64,000 nt of DNA from Gammaproteobacteria bacterium (GTDB lineage: Bacteria > Pseudomonadota > Gammaproteobacteria > Pseudomonadales > Azotimanducaceae), in NCBI GenBank assembly GCA_021773565.1, contig JAJFJZ010000017.1:124001-188000 (forward strand). Direction: 5' to 3'. Positions within the stretch are counted from its first letter, which is position 1. Each line of letters starts with the position of its first letter. The notes below the pieces were generated by a model, which was given only the letters and a program-made list of their open reading frames with translations, was not told where the DNA came from and made no database searches. This document shows positions 6,708 through 14,802 of the stretch, one piece after another. The position numbers and the translations under genes are program-made.

Positions 6708-9259
6708 TGGATCTCCCTTATCAGGCGAAAACCGGTCTTACCATCCGCCTGTCCGGTATGGTCGCGTTGCGTTTGTACACTGCATTCGGATAAGGGGTCG
6801 GCATACGCCCCTCCCACAACGCGCAATTGCCCTCCGTCTTTTACCCACTCCTGAACATTGCCAGCGGTATGCAATAGACCCAGCGCATTTTCTTCGCCGG
6901 AAGAAGCACTGGCTAATTGTTGTCCACGTTCAACACCGGCAAGTTCTATTTTGCAATTACGGTTTGGGTCCAGATATGCCTCAGCGCCCTGTGTAGCCAG
7001 TTCCCACTCCATAAATGATGGCAAACGATAGGTGTACCCGGTGCGCTCGGAAAGCCACTCAGCATAAGAAAGAACTACCTCAAGACTCATACCCGTTACA
7101 GGCAAATTCTCATCTGTTGCAATCTCACATTGGCTTGTTTGCGTGCAAAATGCCGCAAGCTCCTTCCAGGAGGCCTCTTGCTTTGAAATGGCGAAGCGTG
7201 ATTCATTGAGAGCGCGCACTACCACCATTCGGGGCATCGCACTCGCATTTCCAATACTGTCCCTACAGTATCCACTACGACCTGGCTGTCGACCCGCACC
7301 AACCAGATATAACATCGCACAAGGGTCTATTTCTATTGTTGAGAGCAGTTCATTCTGACCAAACTGCTGAATTGCAGTCTGTTTAAGCGACATCGCCTTG
7401 TCCTGGTCATACTCACCCACTTCACGCACACAGCTAACTACGGCTTGCATGGCTTCACGTTTTGCCGAGACTGCATAAGCAGGAAAACGGGACACCAGTT
7501 TGTCAAGCCCTTGCCTGAACTCAACCAGTCGCACGCTCTGGCAGGATAGACTGTCGCCAAGCTCTCTAATGGCAAGCTCATAACTTTGTAGCTCGCTTGC
7601 GCGTACCAACTCGGTTTGCCGTCGCAGGATGCTTTCCTGCGCCCGATTGATATCTTTATCAATAGTTTCCAGAGCATCATAGTCAAAGACCAGCTCGCTG
7701 GTATTGTTGAATAATTGCTGCGCATTGCGAATTTCTCCCTGCTCGATCAGTCCCGGTAATGCCGCCAAAAAAGCCTGGCCCGACTCATGTTTGAGATAAG
7801 CTGGTTCGATGCTGTGCGGGAAATATCGCTCATAACTTTCTATGGCACGATGAATTTGCATATGCCAATCGATGGGCGGCTGTTCAAGATCTAGCAGTGC
7901 ATCAATATTAGACTTCAACCGGGCCTGCAGGAACGCTCTGCCTTCGTTAAAGTGGGTGTTTGGGGCATAGAGGTCTGCTCTGGAAAGAAGGGCATAGGCG
8001 TCTTCAAATTTTGCCGTGTTAACAATCCTTGCCTGATAAAGATCGAGCACATCCTGCTTCACCTTGCTCAAATGGATATTGTCCTTGTCGAGGCTTTGCA
8101 GCTGCAAGACTTCTTCTGCTATCTGTTCTTCCCAATTTTGATCAAAATCCGGTGATCTCACCAGTTCATTAATCCGCGTTATCTGCGCATCTACCAGGGC
8201 ATCCAGAGCTGCAGTCTGTTTAACGCTACTAATGTTGGTTGCATCCACAACAAGCATACTCAGCCCAACCAGCATCAGCGCCGCAATTCCCGCCCCCGCA
8301 AACCAGTACCACAAAGGAGGCGGCTGGAGCAGCTTACTGATGAGTTCGGCCATATCCGCAGGGCGATCCTCGCGTCTAAAAGCAAGGATTCGCTTAAGTG
8401 CTTTCCATTTTCGGCGCGACAATCGTGCCAGCCGCTCAGGTTGTAGTTGTTCTTTTTCAGCTAAATCAGCGCTCACCCTTTCGTAGGGATGCTTTCCGGA
8501 TAGAATTTGATAGATAACCACGCCCAGAGAATATATGTCGTCACCAGGTTGAGGGACCTGTCCATCCAGCATTTCGAGACTGGCATAGGTTGGTGTTAAT
8601 GCTGCCAATCTGGCAGGATCAAAAACGGTGTCATCATCACGACGCCGGTTAAAGCGAACGGCTCTGGCAATACCAAAATCCAGTATTTTTGTCGTTCTGT
8701 CTCTACATACGAACACATTTCCCGGTTTAAAATCCGCATGAGTTATTCCTGCATCATGGGCGCGTTTTAGTCCTGCACACATGTCAGTAATAACGGACCA
8801 GGCTAGTTCGTCGGGCATTCCGTCCGGATACTTTTTGATCAATTTGGCCAGCTCGTTGCCTTCAAGCAATTCCATGGTCATGAAGGGTGTATCACCCTCT
8901 TTATCAAAATCAAAAATGGAAACAATATTAGGGTGAGACAGCGCCTGTGACTTGGAAGCTTCCCGTTGCAAGGCAACAAACGCCTCCGGGTGTTCCCGAA
9001 AATCATTGTTGAGCACCTTTATCGCCAGATAGGGGTTACGGTCCCGTGCTTCAACCTTTCTAAGATCCTTGGCTTTAAATACGGTACCCATACCGCCGGA
9101 CCCCAACTGCACGTCCAGTACAAAGCGTTGTTTTAGAATCCGGGGAGGAGAAGCCCGCCCACTTCCGGAGGAAGTTGCACTGCTGCTGGCATCGGTTCGA
9201 AGCACGGTAACATCATCACTCTGCAAGCGATTATCCCCTGCTGTCACTTTCCTGTTCAA
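6704..9259 (-). CDS. Transmembrane Ser/Thr protein kinase with C-terminal FGE-sulfatase-like domain
   Basis: 851 residues. A cytoplasmic Hanks-type kinase domain spans about 46-310: glycine loop LGSGGMG (52-58), lysine in AIK (79-81), catalytic loop HADFKPGN (174-181) and DFG (194-196). The usual HRD is HAD, so this is a non-RD kinase, and the APE motif is replaced by SLE. One membrane helix follows at about 316-338, then ~300 residues of mostly helical sequence, then a formylglycine-generating-enzyme (SUMF1)-like domain from about 660 with GNVQEWV and VGGAYAD near the end, predicted in the periplasm. The cysteines used for catalysis in true FGE are not visible at the end (TGFRLI), so it is probably a binding domain. 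Start is TTG in a TTGA overlap with the phosphatase stop; ATGA overlap with the transporter follows. Confidence 0.88.
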   Translation of the reverse strand: MNRKVTAGDNRLQSDDVTVLRTDASSSATSSGSGRASPPRILKQRFVLDVQLGSGGMGTVFKAKDLRKVEARDRNPYLAIKVLNNDFREHPEAFVALQREASKSQALSHPNIVSIFDFDKEGDTPFMTMELLEGNELAKLIKKYPDGMPDELAWSVITDMCAGLKRAHDAGITHADFKPGNVFVCRDRTTKILDFGIARAVRFNRRRDDDTVFDPARLAALTPTYASLEMLDGQVPQPGDDIYSLGVVIYQILSGKHPYERVSADLAEKEQLQPERLARLSRRKWKALKRILAFRREDRPADMAELISKLLQPPPLWYWFAGAGIAALMLVGLSMLVVDATNISSVKQTAALDALVDAQITRINELVRSPDFDQNWEEQIAEEVLQLQSLDKDNIHLSKVKQDVLDLYQARIVNTAKFEDAYALLSRADLYAPNTHFNEGRAFLQARLKSNIDALLDLEQPPIDWHMQIHRAIESYERYFPHSIEPAYLKHESGQAFLAALPGLIEQGEIRNAQQLFNNTSELVFDYDALETIDKDINRAQESILRRQTELVRASELQSYELAIRELGDSLSCQSVRLVEFRQGLDKLVSRFPAYAVSAKREAMQAVVSCVREVGEYDQDKAMSLKQTAIQQFGQNELLSTIEIDPCAMLYLVGAGRQPGRSGYCRDSIGNASAMPRMVVVRALNESRFAISKQEASWKELAAFCTQTSQCEIATDENLPVTGMSLEVVLSYAEWLSERTGYTYRLPSFMEWELATQGAEAYLDPNRNCKIELAGVERGQQLASASSGEENALGLLHTAGNVQEWVKDGGQLRVVGGAYADPLSECSVQTQRDHTGQADGKTGFRLIREIQ

Positions 9260-9981
9260 TGGACTGCACTCGCCCGGGATAGTATAAGTGACACGTTATC
9301 TCGCGCTCCCCGCTCAAGACACACTCTCAACATATGTTGGGAACAGCGGTGCAGATTGTCCACCGACATCATGTCTGCAATCTCGTCAAATCCCAGTTCC
9401 CGGTATAATCCATCGCTGCACAACAGGAATGTATCCTGTGGTTCTACATCAAACACCACTACATCCAGAACCAGATTTTCCTGGCCGCCAACCGCTCGCG
9501 TAATAATGTTGGTTTCCTTTGCCAAGGCTGTTTGTTCGGTAATTAATCCATCATCTAACAAATCTGCAATTGGGTTGTGATCACGTGTAATCTGCTCCAG
9601 TTTATTACCGCGAAGCCGGTACAAACGGCTGTCACCTGCCCATATGCTCACTCCAACCTTATCGCTGGAAAGAAAGGCCACAACCGTGCTTCCAATGGTC
9701 TTGCCGTTATTGTGCAACCGTGCGTGGGCCCGCAAACTACGATTCACCTCAACCACAGTGTCGTCTACAGAGTTCAGCAAACTATTCAGGCAATCTGAAG
9801 CGCGTATCTCGGACAAGGCCTGGGTAATACTGCTACTGGCAAGATCCCCGGCTGCATGTCCGCCCATTCCGTCTGCAACCGCCCACAATCCGATATCGGT
9901 ACGTACAAGAATGGAATCCTCATTCACTGTTCTGAGAACTCCGGTATGACACTCGCTGGCACAACTCCATTTTATCGACAT
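9256..9981 (-). CDS. PP2C-family Ser/Thr protein phosphatase
   Basis: 241 residues, the size of bacterial Stp/PrpC phosphatases. Metal-binding motifs are intact: ADGMGGHAAGD (about residues 36-46), GDSRLYRLR, DHN, and the C-terminal SDGLYRELG and ARDNVSLILSR. It would reverse phosphorylation by the kinase encoded immediately downstream, with which its stop overlaps by 4 bp (TTGA). The ATG at 9981 is 4 bp after the FHA gene stop. The trio FHA / PP2C / kinase is a common bacterial phospho-signalling module, seen for example beside type VI secretion genes; here the downstream effector gene is an outer membrane transporter instead. Confidence 0.92.
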   Translation of the reverse strand: MSIKWSCASECHTGVLRTVNEDSILVRTDIGLWAVADGMGGHAAGDLASSSITQALSEIRASDCLNSLLNSVDDTVVEVNRSLRAHARLHNNGKTIGSTVVAFLSSDKVGVSIWAGDSRLYRLRGNKLEQITRDHNPIADLLDDGLITEQTALAKETNIITRAVGGQENLVLDVVVFDVEPQDTFLLCSDGLYRELGFDEIADMMSVDNLHRCSQHMLRVCLERGARDNVSLILSRASAVH

Positions 9982-9985
9982 GAAT

Positions 9986-10366
9986 CTATCCGCTTATGTG
10001 TCGAAATTTGAGTACACAGCTGGAAAAATCCGACCCTGCAAAACAAATGCTGCCTTCTCCCCACAATCGAACACCTTCGCGACGGATGAACCGTATCTGT
10101 TCGTCTTCGGTGCGTAGAAAAGAACCGTTTGTACTGCAGTCGGATAGCAAAAAATGGGTACCCTGCCATTGAATCCGGGCATGTACACGAGAAGTTGATG
10201 TTTGGGGAAAACACACGTCCGCACCAGCATTTCTGCCAACCACTATGGCCTCGCCATTATCGAGTACTAGCGGCTCAGCAAGACCGTCCCAATCCAGGGA
10301 CAGCACTACATCTGTAGCGGATGCGAATTCTGATTGTGTATGTTTCGGAAACTGCCGCGCGTCCAT
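9986..10366 (-). CDS. FHA-domain protein
   Basis: About 126 residues, almost entirely one FHA domain. The phosphothreonine-binding residues are present: VGRNAGADV (GR), TSRVHARI (S and H) and STNGSFL (N), followed by the last strands RREGVRLWGEGSICF. The frame is open to a TTG at 10429, but the ATG at 10366 has AGAAGG 8 nt upstream and gives a compact protein; an ATG at 10408 is the alternative. It is a reader for phosphothreonine, presumably on the adjacent kinase or its targets. The stop is 4 bp from the PP2C start. Confidence 0.85.
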   Translation of the reverse strand: MDARQFPKHTQSEFASATDVVLSLDWDGLAEPLVLDNGEAIVVGRNAGADVCFPQTSTSRVHARIQWQGTHFLLSDCSTNGSFLRTEDEQIRFIRREGVRLWGEGSICFAGSDFSSCVLKFRHISG

Positions 10367-10480
10367 GCCGGAAACCTTCTCGGGTCTGTGCCTATTCCGG
10401 CCCAGCATACGTGAAGTATTGCGGCCCAATCTGCGATCTGGTTCGCGTAAATCCGGCTAATTACCGGCCAATTGGAAGAT

Positions 10481-11335
10481 TCAGTGTAAAAAGGCGAACA
10501 TTCGGCGGCGATACTGGCCTGTAAGGGGGTTTTCCTTATCCAGTAGGTCAAATATCCGGATCATTGTCTTGCGCGCTAATTCTTCCTCATAATTGCGGTC
10601 TGCCTGCATGATCCCCAGACACATTTCCAGCCCTGCCTCGTACTGAAAGTCTGTCACGTACCTTAATGCAATCTGATAGCGCAAGTGTAAATTATCAGGA
10701 TCAGATTCCAGCGCAGCCTGCAATTCCCCAAGCTCCGGAAAATCCTGTACCTCTTGTGTCAACGACAACCGCATGGCGGGACGTTTTCGATTGATAACTT
10801 CTTCGGAAATGTCACTCAGGACTTTCTGGGCAGCCGCTAAATCACCGTCCCTTACCAGAAGATCCGCATATTCTACTTTAAATTCGCTATTATTTGGCTC
10901 TTCTAGCAGCGCCTGCCGTACCAGCGCCAGTGCACTTTCCACATTTCCATTCTGCAGAAGTGCCGCCAACTGATCAGCAATCTTGTCACTACCGCTCATG
11001 GTGAGTGCGTCGAGCATTTCCCGAAGCACAGTTTCGTCCTGTGGACCGTCTTTCTGATCAACTATCTGGCCCTCATGCACTATTCGCAGTGAAGGCAAAC
11101 CCTGTACCCTTAAGTGCTGCGCCAGTGACTGATCACGTGCAACGTCTGCCAGTCCAAGTGCAAATTTACCGGCATATTGTTCCACGAGCGCGGCAAAGGT
11201 ATTTCTCATCTGTACCGATTCGGGAACCTGTTCTGCCCAAAACAAAATTACTACGGGAGACTGGCGCGAGCGCTCTATTACATCTTCCTGAAAGGATTCA
11301 GCGGCAACTTCAAAAGTACTAGGTTGGGTATTCAC
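10481..11335 (-). CDS. cnoX: CnoX/YbbN-like thioredoxin-TPR co-chaperone
   Basis: 284 residues: a thioredoxin fold (about 1-110, ILFWAEQVPESVQM, then GLPSLRI with the cis-Pro) and a helical TPR C-terminal domain that ends NPLTGQYRRRMFAFLH, as in CnoX. In E. coli CnoX the active site is SxxC and many relatives keep one Cys; here it is EQVPES with no cysteine, so a redox role is unlikely and a holdase/GroEL-handover role is what remains. The start is GTG. It lies between plsB and the FHA gene in the long minus-strand run, 69 bp after plsB; whether it belongs functionally to the signalling cluster is unclear. Confidence 0.8.
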   Translation of the reverse strand: MNTQPSTFEVAAESFQEDVIERSRQSPVVILFWAEQVPESVQMRNTFAALVEQYAGKFALGLADVARDQSLAQHLRVQGLPSLRIVHEGQIVDQKDGPQDETVLREMLDALTMSGSDKIADQLAALLQNGNVESALALVRQALLEEPNNSEFKVEYADLLVRDGDLAAAQKVLSDISEEVINRKRPAMRLSLTQEVQDFPELGELQAALESDPDNLHLRYQIALRYVTDFQYEAGLEMCLGIMQADRNYEEELARKTMIRIFDLLDKENPLTGQYRRRMFAFLH

Positions 11336-11404
11336 AAATCAGATAACTCACATGTTATGAAGTTCAGGAGAGGCGCATTCTACAAAATTTAAGCGTGAAA
11401 CGAA

Positions 11405-13804
11405 CTACTCATTTCCGTTTAAGAGCACGCTGGCGTAATGAGGCGTGTAGTGCCGCGTGGTTGCAATTGTTTGGATAAGCTGGATTCTACGGAGAATGTC
11501 TTTGAGTTCCCGCGCAAAATCCAGACGAGCAGATTCGTGGCTTTCACCTGCTTTTACAGTATCGCCGACCAGATTTAAATGACTCACCAGCGTTAGACCA
11601 TTTTCAAACATGTTACCACCGATAGATTCTTCACTGCTTATTCTGCGCTGCAGGTATGCCTGTTTACCCGACTTAAGACAACTGGCGAGAAACAGTTTTT
11701 TGTCTCCAACCGCCTTTTCGCTCGAGCGTAGCAACACATCTGCAACGATACTGTAGGCTTCAAAAAAAGCCCGTAAGGTTGAGTGCGCAAAAAACGGACG
11801 CATATCGCCCAGGATCTCGTTGATCCCGGAATTACCCAATTCGATCATATAGGACCATTCCACATGCTGGCGGGTCAACTCCTCGCTAATTTCCTCACGA
11901 AACGTTTCTGCAGGTGAGTAAAAAAATTCAAACTTCAGCAGTTCTCTCAGCCTGAATGCTTCCTTCCAAAATACCTGAAGCGGAAGCTGATCACTGTCGC
12001 GATCAAGGGCCTTCAACAGAGCCAATTCAATAATTGCATTGTGAAAACAGAAGTGAATGGCTGTATTACGGTAATAACTCACCAGTAGGTCCTGATCCCG
12101 GGAGATCATATAAATCTCATCAGGACCTTCGTCATAGCGGGTTATTATTCCCATGTTAATCATACTTTCTACAATGCTAACAAAACGTGCTTCTGTCGCT
12201 TCCTTGAAGTCGGAACTCATGGGCAGGTTTCGTTCTCTCGCCCAGGCAATCAGACGACCCAATTCGCGACTCACCTCGGAATAGGTAAGCGCCTGGGGCG
12301 CTGCTCCCAACAAAACCATCGCTATAAGCGAACTGGACGTTATGGGCGTTACCTTGTTTACATTTACGCAGACCTGAAACGCAATCTTGTGTAGATCCAG
12401 GGTATCCGGTTCGACCAGAGGCTCAGTGGGATCTGTACAGGACTCTACTTCGACGGCTTGACCAAACTCCAGGGAAATACGGCCGTGTGGCTTACGCATC
12501 CCCAACACATAACTAAAAAACCAGCTCAGGCTTTCTGCAGTTTTTTTCTGGCCACCCTGTTCTGCCACATAGTCAGCAACATCCGGTATCAGGTCGTACA
12601 CGATTGATACGGGTATGACATGCAGGTTTCCGGAATTTACTTCTCTTGCCGCCTCGACTACATATTTTAGTATGCCCAGTTTTGGCGGCATCAGCTTACC
12701 GGTTCGGGATCGCGTACCCTCTATAGCCCAGGCAAGCGGAAAGTGTTTTTCCAACAAGTAGGCGATATACAATCGCAGGCACATCTTGTAAACCGGATTA
12801 TTCTGGAAGCTGCGGCGAATGAATATCACACCGGAGCGCCTTAACAAAGAGCCCAATCCTAAAAAAGCCATATTGATGCCACCAAAGGTATGCAACATTG
12901 GAAAACCGTTTTCATGCAACAGACAAATCAAGGCACCTGCATCTACATGAGATTTATGTGTGAAACAAAAAACCACGGGATGCTGTCGAATCAGTCGCCT
13001 CACCTTATCCAGTTCCGGCTTGCTGTAAACCAGCTTCTCTTCATATCCTCTTGTATACATATACCGAAAAAAGCGCGTACTAAAATCCACAAAAAAAGAT
13101 CGGGGCACCGATACCATTTCCTTCAGGTACTCGTCTGCCTGGGCCAGGCTATTCCCTCCTTTCACGTCTTCGCCATCACCCACCGATTCGATTGCTTGTC
13201 GGAACGATTTTCCGGCAGTTAGTGTTTCGCGCACAAATCTGGGCATTTTGTGACGCATGCCACTAACTCCACGTTCCGCGCGTTCCAGGGACAGAATGGC
13301 CTGTCGAACCACAAAACTCGCAAATGCTTCTACACCGGTTTCACTTTCCTGTGATTTGTGACGCGCTAACAGGTCATCGATGGAAGCCGGTTTTGCTGCC
13401 ACAAGGGCGATTAACTCGGGTTTGTTCGCCAATATTCTTGTCTGCTTCCACCGGTTGGGCTCACGAGGATCACCAAAAAATAGTTGGCGCATTCGGGGTT
13501 TTTCAACCTGAGGCAAGCGCCAGGCAACATGAAGCGGCACCACAATGGTCGAACCATCGGTCTGCAGGGTATCAGCAAGGCCCCCGTGCTCGGGAACGCT
13601 ACCTCGGGGCCCGGACATTATCGCCGTAGAATACTCTATCTGAAGATCCGGCTTACACAGTTCTATCCATTCTCTGACCAGGCTCTCTTCCAGAGGGGTA
13701 GAAGCGTGCACAAGGAAGAGAAGTGACCGGGGATCACCCGCGTTCAAGACCGGCCATGGCTCACCGAAGCGCTCTATTTCTGGCGTTAATCGGCCCTGCA
13801 TCAT
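11405..13804 (-). CDS. plsB: Glycerol-3-phosphate 1-O-acyltransferase PlsB
   Basis: 799 residues, near the ~800 of PlsB. The acyltransferase block is clear: motif I HKSHVD (the HX4D motif), motif II GGINMAFLGLGSLLRRSG with FIRRSF, motif III EGTRSRTGKLMPPK, and motif IV VIPVSIVYDLIPDV. It acylates sn-glycerol-3-phosphate at position 1 using acyl-ACP or acyl-CoA at the inner membrane. The start ATG overlaps the gpsA stop by 4 bp (ATGA), so substrate supply and acylation are translationally coupled. Motif I reads HKSH rather than the HRSH of E. coli PlsB. Confidence 0.9.
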   Translation of the reverse strand: MMQGRLTPEIERFGEPWPVLNAGDPRSLLFLVHASTPLEESLVREWIELCKPDLQIEYSTAIMSGPRGSVPEHGGLADTLQTDGSTIVVPLHVAWRLPQVEKPRMRQLFFGDPREPNRWKQTRILANKPELIALVAAKPASIDDLLARHKSQESETGVEAFASFVVRQAILSLERAERGVSGMRHKMPRFVRETLTAGKSFRQAIESVGDGEDVKGGNSLAQADEYLKEMVSVPRSFFVDFSTRFFRYMYTRGYEEKLVYSKPELDKVRRLIRQHPVVFCFTHKSHVDAGALICLLHENGFPMLHTFGGINMAFLGLGSLLRRSGVIFIRRSFQNNPVYKMCLRLYIAYLLEKHFPLAWAIEGTRSRTGKLMPPKLGILKYVVEAAREVNSGNLHVIPVSIVYDLIPDVADYVAEQGGQKKTAESLSWFFSYVLGMRKPHGRISLEFGQAVEVESCTDPTEPLVEPDTLDLHKIAFQVCVNVNKVTPITSSSLIAMVLLGAAPQALTYSEVSRELGRLIAWARERNLPMSSDFKEATEARFVSIVESMINMGIITRYDEGPDEIYMISRDQDLLVSYYRNTAIHFCFHNAIIELALLKALDRDSDQLPLQVFWKEAFRLRELLKFEFFYSPAETFREEISEELTRQHVEWSYMIELGNSGINEILGDMRPFFAHSTLRAFFEAYSIVADVLLRSSEKAVGDKKLFLASCLKSGKQAYLQRRISSEESIGGNMFENGLTLVSHLNLVGDTVKAGESHESARLDFARELKDILRRIQLIQTIATTRHYTPHYASVLLNGNE

Positions 13805-14802
13805 CCAGGATCCGCTTCAGATCCGCTCTGGGTTCTCAGTATGGAACGAAAAGCCTGTTTCGCGGTTTTACGTTTATGCACCACACCAAAAACGGCATGT
13901 GCAATGGGCATGTCAATCTTGTATTGGGCTGCGAGATCAACCACAACCTGACTGCTCTTCACCCCCTCAGCAACCATATTCATTTCACTGATAATGTCCT
14001 TTATCGCACGCCCCTTACCCAGCTCTACACCTACTGTGTGATTGCGGCTTAATTTACTGCTGCATGTGGCCAGCAAGTCCCCCATGCCGGCCAGTCCGGC
14101 AAACGTTTCCGGTCGCCCGCCCATGGCGATGCCGAGCCGGGTAAGTTCTGCCAATCCGCGGGTTATTACCCCGGCCTTGGTATTATCACCCGCACCCATA
14201 CCGTCTCCCATACCCGCTGCTATTGCGATAACATTTTTAAGTGCCCCACCCAACTCACACCCAACAACGTCAGTACTGGTGTATACTCGAAACATGGCAG
14301 ACTGAAACACACTGCGCAGTTGTGTTAACGCCCCTTCCTGATTCATAGCCAAAACACTTGCAGCAGCCTGCCCGGCAATTATTTCTCTGGCCAGATTCGG
14401 CCCGGTAAGCACTCCAACAGGATGGTTAGGCAACACTTCATTAACTATTTCAGTCATACGGAAGTGGGTACCGGGTTCCAGCCCTTTGGTAAGGCTGACT
14501 ATGGGAACCCAGGGACGAATATGATTCTGTACCTGCTCCATAATGCGTCGAAAACTGGAAGAGGGAATACCAACTACAATCAGGTCAGCATCGCCAACTA
14601 CACTATCGAGTTGCGTCGATGCTTTTAGCTTCACACGTAAGGCACCGCCAGGCAGATATTTTTCGTTGGTGTGCCTGGTGTTAATCTCATTAACTGTTGC
14701 CGCATCTCGCGCCCATAGCGTGGTATGCGCATGCGAGGATATAAGTGAAGCTACCGTACATCCCCATGAGCCGCCACCCAGAACACTCGCACGCAGTTTC
14801 AC
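13801..14802 (-). CDS. gpsA: NAD(P)-dependent glycerol-3-phosphate dehydrogenase
   Basis: 333 residues, standard GpsA length. N-terminal Rossmann motif LGGGSWGC, then SLTKGLEPG, LTGPNLAREI with the catalytic lysine region ELGGALKNVIAIAAGMGDG, and GLAGMGDLLATC. It reduces dihydroxyacetone phosphate to sn-glycerol-3-phosphate, the substrate of PlsB encoded directly downstream. Its own start overlaps the stop of the HAD-PlsC gene by 4 bp, so the three genes form one coupled phosphatidic acid operon. Confidence 0.95.
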   Translation of the reverse strand: MKLRASVLGGGSWGCTVASLISSHAHTTLWARDAATVNEINTRHTNEKYLPGGALRVKLKASTQLDSVVGDADLIVVGIPSSSFRRIMEQVQNHIRPWVPIVSLTKGLEPGTHFRMTEIVNEVLPNHPVGVLTGPNLAREIIAGQAAASVLAMNQEGALTQLRSVFQSAMFRVYTSTDVVGCELGGALKNVIAIAAGMGDGMGAGDNTKAGVITRGLAELTRLGIAMGGRPETFAGLAGMGDLLATCSSKLSRNHTVGVELGKGRAIKDIISEMNMVAEGVKSSQVVVDLAAQYKIDMPIAHAVFGVVHKRKTAKQAFRSILRTQSGSEADPG

